5,408 bases of DNA from a bacterium (GTDB lineage: Bacteria > JAMORN01): NCBI GenBank assembly GCA_027063545.1, contig JAMORN010000183.1, positions 1 through 5,408 of the forward strand. Reading direction: 5' to 3'. The first letter of the stretch is position 1, and the number at the start of each line of letters is the position of its first letter. Below, one piece after another: positions 1 through 5,408 of the stretch. The position numbers were made by a program, and so were the translations under genes. The notes beneath the pieces were generated by a model that was not told where the DNA came from, did not search any database, and saw only the letters and a list, made by a program, of their open reading frames with translations.

Positions 1-266
1 TCAATAGATCCATCTGGAATTATAACTTCATCTATTTTATCCTCAGATTTATACTTAATAAGTGTTTTTTTTAATACTTCCCAATTTTTATTTTTAGAAA
101 AATCAGTCATAAATACTACAATTCTCTCTATTCTATCATTAAATTCTTCAACTATCCTTACCTGAACAAATTCAAATTTTTCCTTTTCTAAATGTTTTTT
201 TGTTTCATCAAAATAATAATAAACTTTTTCATAAACTCCAGCACCTAAAAAAGTTACAAAAATCAT
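1..266 (-). CDS. Second CARF protein, TM1812-like, N-terminal 88 residues (3' part outside window)
   Basis: The frame starts at ATG 266 and runs off the left edge with no stop. An in-frame TGA two codons upstream (270-272) excludes a longer form. AAAGGA (276-281) lies about 9 bases before the ATG and overlaps the preceding gene's TAA. The visible part reads as the first half of a CARF Rossmann-like domain: an opening strand and glycine loop MIFVTFLGAG (1-10), FVQVRIVEEF (33-42), a second strand with IVVFMTDFSKNKNW (50-63), and DEVIIPDGSI (79-88). The order FLGxG, then a strand ending in T....KNW, then IPDG is typical of TM1812-family CARF proteins. It resembles the neighbouring CARF-HEPN protein most in the FLGxG opening. 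Any HEPN or other effector domain would lie outside the window, so its output is unknown. It could be a second RNase, a different effector or a ring nuclease. Confidence 0.75.
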   Translation of the reverse strand, partial: MIFVTFLGAGVYEKVYYYFDETKKHLEKEKFEFVQVRIVEEFNDRIERIVVFMTDFSKNKNWEVLKKTLIKYKSEDKIDEVIIPDGSI

Positions 267-275
267 ATTTCAATT

Positions 276-281
276 TCCTTT
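276..281 (-). promoter_or_regulatory. Ribosome binding site of the second CARF gene, overlapping the upstream stop codon
   Basis: The minus strand reads AAAGGA. Its first two bases are part of the TAA stop (280-282) of the CARF-HEPN gene, and the next ATG begins at 266. The gap between the two CARF genes is only 13 bases, so they are very likely co-transcribed and possibly translationally coupled. Confidence 0.65.
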
Positions 282-1599
282 ATTGTAAGTTATTATTTAA
301 ATAATTCAAAGTTGATTCTATTATTTCTACAATTTGAGAAGAACTTAAGTTATTTATTAGTTCCAATTCTTCTTTTGTATAATTACCATTATTATCTAAT
401 AATTCTGGATGTGCTATTTTATTTCTTATTAAATCTATTAAACGTTCAATTCTGGTATTTTTAGGAATATAATTAGTTATTATATCTAATAATTGATTTC
501 TTAAACCAATATTGTTAATATTCGTATTTATAACCTCTAAATACATATTATTATTTCTTAAATTATCTATAAGCTGAGATAAAAGAATAACCACTTCACC
601 TACTTTAAATGTATTAAGATAAACTTCTATTAATTTTAGAGTTGCTCTTATTTTTTCTATATTATAAATGTTTTCATTAACATTTGATAAAAAATTAAAT
701 CTATTTTTAAACTCGTTAAAAGCAAATTCTAATATCTTAGAATTCACGTTTAAATTTAAGTTTAAAATTCTAGAATAGTTTCTAATAACTAAATCCATTA
801 ATCCTAAATTGATGCTTTTTGAAAATTCATCTATCTTTGAAGTGTTATTATTTTTATTATCTTTTTTTACCTCTTCTATAAATAAACTAGCGTCATTATA
901 ATTTAATAACTTATCTACTGCTACCATTTGATTTATTATGTCTTCAAATATGGGAAGTTTGACTACAGGTGTGATATTATTTTCATCTCTATACTCATAT
1001 ATTCCATAAATAAATTCTATTTCTTTAATCTTTTTAATAGCATTTTTAAAAATCAAAATTATAGGTAAACTAATAGTTGGAAAATGTCTAAAAGAATGAG
1101 TTATATCTACATAAATTTTATCCACAGAATTTTGCAAAATTATATCATTTAAAATTTGAGATAAATTATAATAAAATTCTTTTTGTTGAGTTTTATTTAA
1201 CAATGGTTGCCCCAAGATAACAGCATATACTTTCTTTTCTTTTAAATAGTTGATTAATTTTTCTTTTATACTCTCTTCTAATTTAGGATTTTTATTATTC
1301 CTATTTTTTAATATTTGTTCTGAAAGATTACTCCAAAATTCTTCATACTCTCTATTTTCCTCTATCTCATTTTCATATAAATAAAGAAATAATTCATCCC
1401 ACATTGATCCATAAGTACCTATAATAATACTATAGTCAATATTATAAATTTTTTTTAAAGCTTCTGAAAACATAGATGTTTCTATTATTTGATTATTAGA
1501 AAATTTATATTTTGCTACTTCATATTTTCCTCTGCCCTGAACTCTTTCTCCTTCTCTTGTTAATCTTCCTGTCCCTAAAAAAGAAAGAAGAAGATTCAT
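280..1599 (-). CDS. CARF-HEPN protein, TM1812/DxTHG (Csx1/Csx2-like) family, predicted cOA-activated RNase
   Basis: This 439-residue protein is predicted to bind cyclic oligoadenylate made by Cas10 and then cut RNA non-specifically. The CARF part (about 1-230) has the N-terminal strand and loop LLLSFLGTG (3-11), IIIGTYGSMWDEL (58-70), DITHSFRHFP (165-174), a variant of the DxTHG signature with Ser in place of Gly, and IYGIYEY (197-203). A polar Asn/Lys-rich linker follows (about 245-255). The C-terminal helical region ends in a HEPN motif, RNKIAH (R392 to H397, an Rx4H form with the usual polar residue after Arg), so the nuclease site looks intact. The start ATG at 1599 has GAGGAG with a 7-base spacer and lies 24 bases after the csm5 stop. 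It occupies the usual csm6 slot, but its signatures are of the TM1812 type. Which cyclic oligoadenylate it binds cannot be told from sequence. Confidence 0.88.
   Translation of the reverse strand: MNLLLSFLGTGRLTREGERVQGRGKYEVAKYKFSNNQIIETSMFSEALKKIYNIDYSIIIGTYGSMWDELFLYLYENEIEENREYEEFWSNLSEQILKNRNNKNPKLEESIKEKLINYLKEKKVYAVILGQPLLNKTQQKEFYYNLSQILNDIILQNSVDKIYVDITHSFRHFPTISLPIILIFKNAIKKIKEIEFIYGIYEYRDENNITPVVKLPIFEDIINQMVAVDKLLNYNDASLFIEEVKKDNKNNNTSKIDEFSKSINLGLMDLVIRNYSRILNLNLNVNSKILEFAFNEFKNRFNFLSNVNENIYNIEKIRATLKLIEVYLNTFKVGEVVILLSQLIDNLRNNNMYLEVINTNINNIGLRNQLLDIITNYIPKNTRIERLIDLIRNKIAHPELLDNNGNYTKEELELINNLSSSQIVEIIESTLNYLNNNLQ
409..426 (-). other. HEPN RNase active-site motif codons (RNKIAH)
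   Basis: These codons encode Arg392-Asn-Lys-Ile-Ala-His397 of the CARF-HEPN protein. They match the Rx4-6H catalytic motif of HEPN ribonucleases such as Csx1 and Csm6. It is the only good match in the C-terminal half of the protein and lies about 40 residues from the end, where the motif normally sits. Confidence 0.8.
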
Positions 1600-1623
1600 T
1601 TTTATTCTCCTCGCTAATAGTTA

Positions 1624-2745
1624 TTATTGCACTGGGATTAATTTAATAAATCCGAGAAGATCACCATCAACAGTTCTTCTTGATTTTGGAAAAATTGTAT
1701 AAATATTTCCTCTTATATCAAAAAAGTTTTTTATATTTTTATCATTATTATTTATTGTTATATTTAATTTTTCACTTAAATAAGTATTAATATCAGTATA
1801 TTCTAATTCTCTATTTTTATTTTCAAATAAAGCAATCCATATAGTATGAGATAATAAACCTGTATATTTACCTATTCTAAGATATATCTCTTGTGTATTT
1901 GGTGTATTAGAATTAAAATTTTCAATCTGATTTAAATTAATACCGTTAGTTTCTGCAAAATTTTGTTCTAAAGTATATATCTGACGGGTAAAACGATTTA
2001 TTGTGTCAATATCTATAAGATTATTAGTATCTAATTTTAAGGTTAGATAGTAGTTATTTCCATTTTCTTCAAACTTTTTTATCGCTTCTATATAAACAGG
2101 AAAATTTCTCATATTGTGAAAACTTAGTTTATATAATTCTAATAGATCACATGATAAAATTACATCACTGACTTGTATAGAATGAATTTTATCTTTTATT
2201 TCATTCTCAATATTATTCACTAATTCTTGCACAAAATTAAAAAAACCATTTAATTTTTCATACCACCTTAAATTAGCATCATTTCTTAAATTTTCTAATT
2301 TTGTATTTATATCATTAATTCTTTCTCTTAATCTTTGATAAATTATAACAGATCTAATAAAACCTTTTATACTAGAACCTGGTATTATAGGGTTTCCTAC
2401 TGAAAATATTGGTTTATCTATTTCTTTAAATATATATCCTAAATCATCATAAAGAACATATTTTAACTCATTATTTTCTAATCTGTGTAGAATATTTTGA
2501 GATAAATTTTCTTCTAAATTATTTGCCTCATTCCTTTGACTTCTATTTCTTCTTATAATATTATACCATCTTTCTATATCTCTTAAAAAATTTTTTATAC
2601 TATTTTCATTTTCAAAAGTATTTATTAAATCATCAAAATTGTATATATAAATATTACCATTTATATAAACAAAATTAAAAAACTTTAAATATTTTTCATC
2701 ACTTCCTATAAAGGTTGGTGTTAAAACTTTTAGTTTATACTTCAT
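1624..2745 (-). CDS. csm5: Csm5, RAMP subunit at the crRNA 3' end
   Basis: The product is a 373-residue RAMP protein of normal Csm5 length. Csm5 caps the backbone at the crRNA 3' end and is needed for crRNA maturation, in part by recruiting host nucleases in studied systems. Signatures are LTPTFIGSDEKY (8-19), PIIPGSSIKGFIRS (119-132), LRIGKYTGLLSHTIW (289-303) and the C-terminal FPKSRRTVDGDLLGFIKL (352-369), which corresponds to the usual PKTRR...G.PLGW.KL ending. The start ATG at 2745 is only 5 bases after the csm4 stop. An arginine-rich patch (residues 55-76) and a probable helical or coiled insertion (about 136-186) separate the conserved blocks. The frame is intact and no catalytic residues are expected. 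Confidence 0.95.
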   Translation of the reverse strand: MKYKLKVLTPTFIGSDEKYLKFFNFVYINGNIYIYNFDDLINTFENENSIKNFLRDIERWYNIIRRNRSQRNEANNLEENLSQNILHRLENNELKYVLYDDLGYIFKEIDKPIFSVGNPIIPGSSIKGFIRSVIIYQRLRERINDINTKLENLRNDANLRWYEKLNGFFNFVQELVNNIENEIKDKIHSIQVSDVILSCDLLELYKLSFHNMRNFPVYIEAIKKFEENGNNYYLTLKLDTNNLIDIDTINRFTRQIYTLEQNFAETNGINLNQIENFNSNTPNTQEIYLRIGKYTGLLSHTIWIALFENKNRELEYTDINTYLSEKLNITINNNDKNIKNFFDIRGNIYTIFPKSRRTVDGDLLGFIKLIPVQ

Positions 2746-2750
2746 AGTTA

Positions 2751-3830
2751 TTACCCCTCTCCAAATTTTATTGGAAATTCTATTCCGTATTGGTAGATAG
2801 TAAAAGCATTCAATAAAGATGTTTGTTCTAAATAAGTTATATTTGCTGGGATATTATCTTTATATTGCAAAATACTACCCTCAGATAAATAAATATAGGG
2901 TGGTTTTATTAAATTCTTAGGATTGTCATATGAAGACTCTACATAAGAAATATGAGATTCTATATTATAAAAACTCTTTTTTAAATCAAATATCCTTTTA
3001 GCGTAATTATACAAAACCGGAGATAAAGTTAAAACTTTTCTTGTATTATCATATTTATATAAATCTTCAAATTTCTGTATTATTTCATTATTTATTTCTT
3101 CTAAAATAAAATTCCCCCAACCTAAATTTTTATTCTTACCTAATCCATTTTTTATCCCCAATTCAAATACTTTTCTAAAATCTTCTAAACTTATTAAATT
3201 ATTATTTTCATCAAAAAATACAACTACTAAAAAAGATACATTTTCCATAAACACAGGTTCTTCTAAAAATACCCTTTCTGACTTCTGAAATATTCTATTT
3301 ACATAATTCTTTGTAATTACTTCTTGCTTTATTCTAAAATCTAAATTTTCTGATAATTCATTAGAAGATATTAAAAAACTTTTATTTACTATTTTATAAT
3401 TTTCATTATCAAAAATTTCAATTTCTCTAAAATTATTTATATCTTCTTCAGAAGCATATGCAAAAAGTTCTTCATAAGCCTGTAAAGATAGGTATTTTAA
3501 TTTTTTTATATCTTTCCTTTTACCTAATATTTTTATCTTTTCTTGTAAATCTAATTCATTAGGATCAAACTCTACTTGAGTATTATATCTACGATTTATT
3601 AAATCTGAAACCCATATAGGTTTAGGCAAAAAAACAATTTTATCTTTTACAAAAAAAAGTGGAGAAGACAATCTAAATATTGGAGTATAACTAAATTGTT
3701 GTAAAAAATTTATTAAATTTTCTTCTCCATATATTAACTTATAAGCCCATGCAAAAGCCCCAAATAGAGTGTAAGAATTGATATTTTTAAAGTATCCATT
3801 AGGGGTTAATTTATATACTAATATAGTCAT
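2751..3830 (-). CDS. csm4: Csm4, RAMP subunit capping the crRNA 5' end
   Basis: The product is a 359-residue Cas5-group RAMP protein. Csm4 holds the 5' repeat-derived tag of the crRNA and connects the backbone to Cas10. Signatures are the N-terminal SYTLFGAFAWAYKLIYGEE (19-37), which is highly typical of Csm4; FLPKP (67-71); a central NRIFQKSERVFLEEPVFM (178-195); the glycine-rich loop GIKNGLGKNKNLGWGNF (225-241); and a C-terminal YGIEFPIKF (348-356). The ATG at 3830 is preceded by AAAAGGA with an 8-base spacer, 21 bases after the csm3 stop. The length is at or slightly above the family norm. The last codons (Gly-Glu-Gly) overlap the ribosome binding site of csm5, so translation of the two genes is probably coupled. 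No catalytic role is expected. Confidence 0.95.
   Translation of the reverse strand: MTILVYKLTPNGYFKNINSYTLFGAFAWAYKLIYGEENLINFLQQFSYTPIFRLSSPLFFVKDKIVFLPKPIWVSDLINRRYNTQVEFDPNELDLQEKIKILGKRKDIKKLKYLSLQAYEELFAYASEEDINNFREIEIFDNENYKIVNKSFLISSNELSENLDFRIKQEVITKNYVNRIFQKSERVFLEEPVFMENVSFLVVVFFDENNNLISLEDFRKVFELGIKNGLGKNKNLGWGNFILEEINNEIIQKFEDLYKYDNTRKVLTLSPVLYNYAKRIFDLKKSFYNIESHISYVESSYDNPKNLIKPPYIYLSEGSILQYKDNIPANITYLEQTSLLNAFTIYQYGIEFPIKFGEG
2754..2759 (-). promoter_or_regulatory. csm5 ribosome binding site inside the csm4 3' end
   Basis: The minus strand reads GAGGGG, followed at once by the csm4 TAA (2751-2753) and then, after 5 more bases, the csm5 ATG at 2745. The site lies wholly within csm4 coding sequence, so ribosomes finishing csm4 end at the csm5 start. 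Coupled translation is inferred from this geometry. Confidence 0.7.
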
Positions 3831-3851
3831 ATCTTTTATCCTTTTTAATAA

Positions 3852-4583
3852 TTAATTATCATCTTCTATAGGATAAACTTTTGTAATATTATTAAAATCA
3901 AAATTTATCTCTACTCTTCCATATCCTCTTGAACCATCTCCACCTAAGTAATCACCTTCTAATAGTCTTTTTGCTCTTTTTAGAAGTTCTTTTAATTCAT
4001 TGGATATTAACCCATTTTCATCTTCAACATCACCTGAAAATACTCTTACAATTATCTTACCTTCAAATTCACTTTCAGGAATAACTCTTTCTGTATATCT
4101 TGGATTCTTTGCTTTTGAGGTTATTCTATCAATAGAATTCTCCACTTTCACTTCTATACCATTTTTTATTCCTAATTGCTCCCACTTTTCAATTGTATCT
4201 TCATTAGGATATAAATCTTCAAATCTCAATCTAATAGGTTCATTGATATCGACATTTGATGGATAACCAAAATATTTACATATTTTCTTTATTTCATTAT
4301 TATTGTAATCTGCGATTTCAAACTCTCCATATTTTTCATTAAACTCTACTCCAGAAGTCAATTCTAAAAGTGATCTTAATTTACCTTTTAAAGAAGAACC
4401 CGGTATATATGGAATATCATATATTTTCTTTTCTTCGTTTCTTATGTTATAAACTTTACATGGGGCTTTTATAATTTCTCTATCTACTCCTCCTATTTTT
4501 ATATTGTCACTATTTCCTCCAATATGAAGACCTGTTTTTACTTTTATTTTTACTGGTATTGAAACTATATGTTTTAATTTCAT
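3852..4583 (-). CDS. csm3: Csm3, RAMP backbone subunit and target-RNA endonuclease
   Basis: The product is a 243-residue Cas7-family RAMP protein. Csm3 polymerises along the crRNA and cuts the bound target RNA at 6-base intervals. Signatures are GLHIGG (18-23); GGVD (31-34), where Asp34 aligns with the catalytic Asp33 of Streptococcus thermophilus Csm3; PYIPGSSLKGK (58-68); ENSIDRITSKAKNPRYTERV (148-167); and the glycine-rich loop LGGDGSRGYGRV (213-224). I start it at the ATG at 4583, not at an in-frame GTG at 4616 that would add 11 residues. AAAAGGAG lies 7 bases before the ATG, and the shorter form places the catalytic Asp and GLHIGG at usual family positions. The stretch between Asp34 and PGSSLKGK is about 12 residues longer than in the S. 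thermophilus protein. RNase activity is expected from the retained Asp. Confidence 0.96.
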   Translation of the reverse strand: MKLKHIVSIPVKIKVKTGLHIGGNSDNIKIGGVDREIIKAPCKVYNIRNEEKKIYDIPYIPGSSLKGKLRSLLELTSGVEFNEKYGEFEIADYNNNEIKKICKYFGYPSNVDINEPIRLRFEDLYPNEDTIEKWEQLGIKNGIEVKVENSIDRITSKAKNPRYTERVIPESEFEGKIIVRVFSGDVEDENGLISNELKELLKRAKRLLEGDYLGGDGSRGYGRVEINFDFNNITKVYPIEDDN

Positions 4584-4590
4584 CTTACAA

Positions 4591-4598
4591 CTCCTTTT
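4591..4598 (-). promoter_or_regulatory. Ribosome binding site that fixes the csm3 start
   Basis: The minus strand reads AAAAGGAG here, 7 bases before the ATG at 4581-4583. It lies inside the extra codons that the GTG at 4616 would add. That GTG has no comparable site at the right distance and directly abuts the csm2 stop codon. The ATG is therefore preferred, leaving a 35-base csm2-csm3 gap. Confidence 0.85.
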
Positions 4599-4618
4599 TA
4601 TATAGTTAAATTTCACTT

Positions 4619-5011
4619 CTATTTTTGGTATAATTTACGATATGCTATTATAGTTTCAAATATTTCTATTAATAATTCAAAATCTTCTTTATCGTTTACT
4701 TTTTCCATTAATTTTTTTAAAAATATATAGTCATCATCATTTAATAACTTCCTACCTTTAGAATATGCTAATATTGCGATTATTTTATATAAATCTACTA
4801 AATCTAATTCTCCCTTGCTTTTTACCTTATACTCCAAATTTCTCAATTCATTAAAAAATTTTCTTAATTGATTAGAATTAATTTTAGAGTTTTTTGCAAA
4901 CTCTTCCAAAATACCCCCAGGCTCAAATAAATCTTTTTTGTGATTTCTTATATCATCATACCCAGCGTTTAAATTATTCAAAATATCTGTGTTGAATTCT
5001 TGTAAGTTCAT
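4619..5011 (-). CDS. csm2: Csm2, small subunit of type III-A complex
   Basis: The product is a 130-residue, mostly helical protein of normal Csm2 size. Csm2 subunits form the inner filament along the crRNA-target duplex, beside the Csm3 backbone. Family signatures are GGILEEFAKN (32-41), NQLRKFFNELRNLE (47-60), LAYSKGRK (81-88) and the C-terminal FETIIAYRKLY (118-128). The ATG at 5011 follows a near-perfect AAGGAGG (5018-5024) with a 6-base spacer, so the start is secure. The gene sits between cas10 and csm3, the expected place. No frameshift or missing block is apparent. Csm2 is the least conserved Csm subunit, but motifs and position agree. Confidence 0.95.
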   Translation of the reverse strand: MNLQEFNTDILNNLNAGYDDIRNHKKDLFEPGGILEEFAKNSKINSNQLRKFFNELRNLEYKVKSKGELDLVDLYKIIAILAYSKGRKLLNDDDYIFLKKLMEKVNDKEDFELLIEIFETIIAYRKLYQK

Positions 5012-5026
5012 TCTATTCCTCCTTTT

Positions 5027-5408
5027 TTATTTTCTTATATTTAATAACACATGTTGAATTATTACGTCTAAATAGTACAAATTTAATACCTTTTCTTTAT
5101 TAAAAAATTTATCAATTAAAAATTTTCTTGCCTCAGAATTTTCTTTTGTATTTCTACCAATTAAATAATAAACCATAGGATATAATTTAGGATGAACTTC
5201 TATCACTAAAATTTCCTTATTATCTCCATCAATATCAAGAGTTAATAATTCAATAACCTTTTTATTACCATTTTGTTGAACATAATTATTATAATCTTCA
5301 TTTTTATAAAAGATTTTTAAAGTTACATTATTTTTGTGAAGATCAAGAAGTCTGTATAAAATTGATTTAGATATCTCTCCTTTATTATAAAATTCTATTA
5401 ATCTCTTT
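5027..5408 (-). CDS. cas10: Cas10/Csm1, C-terminal 126 residues (5' part outside window)
   Basis: This reading frame enters from the right edge (first full codon begins at 5407) and ends with TAA at 5027-5029. It is the C-terminal helical domain (D4) of Cas10/Csm1, the large subunit of type III-A complexes. Cas10 makes cyclic oligoadenylate through its Palm domains and often cuts ssDNA through an HD domain. Visible signatures, counted from the edge, are GEISKSILYRLLDL (10-23), HPKLYPMVYYLIGRN (72-86) and the terminal helix YLDVIIQHVLLNIRK (112-126). All three match the usual Csm1 tail. The HD motif and the GGDD cyclase motif lie outside the window, so activity cannot be judged. The stop is 15 bases before csm2, which fits the classic cas10-csm2 order. 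The family call rests on this tail plus the downstream genes. Confidence 0.9.
   Translation of the reverse strand, partial: KRLIEFYNKGEISKSILYRLLDLHKNNVTLKIFYKNEDYNNYVQQNGNKKVIELLTLDIDGDNKEILVIEVHPKLYPMVYYLIGRNTKENSEARKFLIDKFFNKEKVLNLYYLDVIIQHVLLNIRK

Noticed and set aside
65-72. Run of eight A on the coding strand as a possible programmed slippage site (similar runs at 1449-1456 and elsewhere)
   Set aside because: Such runs are expected by chance in DNA this AT-rich. The frames continue without interruption through them and no alternative frame product makes sense.
280-1599. Classical Csm6 for the gene after csm5
   Set aside because: The position and CARF-HEPN layout fit Csm6, but the FLGTG opening, GTxGSMWD and DxTHxFR signatures are those of the TM1812/DxTHG group, so the TM1812-type call is preferred.
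4000-4266. Plus-strand open frame of 88 codons
   Set aside because: It lies wholly inside csm3 on the opposite strand, has no good ribosome binding site, and its protein is a Ser/Phe/Ile-rich antisense product with no family features. The conserved Csm3 motifs explain this DNA.
4584-4618. Small gene, promoter or hairpin in the 35-base csm2-csm3 gap
   Set aside because: This is the longest intergenic gap. It contains the csm3 ribosome binding site, but I see no inverted repeat, no T-run terminator and no convincing -35/-10 pair.
1-5408. CRISPR array, cas6 or adaptation genes
   Set aside because: No regularly spaced direct repeats of 24-40 bases and no Cas6, Cas1 or Cas2 signatures are visible. 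Coding sequence fills almost the whole window. These parts, if present, lie elsewhere.

Overview
The window is the 3' part of a type III-A (Csm) CRISPR-Cas operon. Every gene lies on the minus strand, so transcription runs from the right edge to the left edge. In that order it holds: the last 126 codons of cas10/csm1 (cut by the right edge), csm2, csm3, csm4, csm5, a complete CARF-HEPN protein of the TM1812/DxTHG (Csx1/Csx2-like) group, and the first 88 codons of a second CARF protein that looks like the same superfamily (cut by the left edge).

Gaps between genes are only 5 to 35 bases and each gene has a clear Shine-Dalgarno sequence. No promoter, terminator or long non-coding stretch is visible, so this looks like one polycistronic unit that starts right of the window and continues left of it. 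No CRISPR array, cas6, cas1/cas2, tRNA, rRNA or mobile element is seen.

From family knowledge, Csm2 to Csm5 and Cas10 form a crRNA-guided complex. Csm3 forms the backbone and cuts target RNA, Csm4 caps the crRNA 5' end next to Cas10, Csm5 caps the 3' end, and Csm2 forms the small-subunit filament. On target binding, Cas10 can make cyclic oligoadenylates, which CARF proteins sense. The position usually held by csm6 is taken here by two TM1812-type CARF genes in tandem. The first keeps an intact HEPN RNase motif (RNKIAH). The second is too truncated to show its effector domain.

The DNA is very AT-rich (about a quarter G+C by eye), with AGA arginine codons, many Asn/Lys/Ile residues and canonical AGGAGG-type ribosome binding sites. 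This indicates a low-GC bacterium. The csm plus TM1812 arrangement recalls Thermotogota, but Fusobacteria, Clostridia and other low-GC groups cannot be excluded. The most interesting part is the effector module at 1-1599. The Csm core looks intact and conventional.
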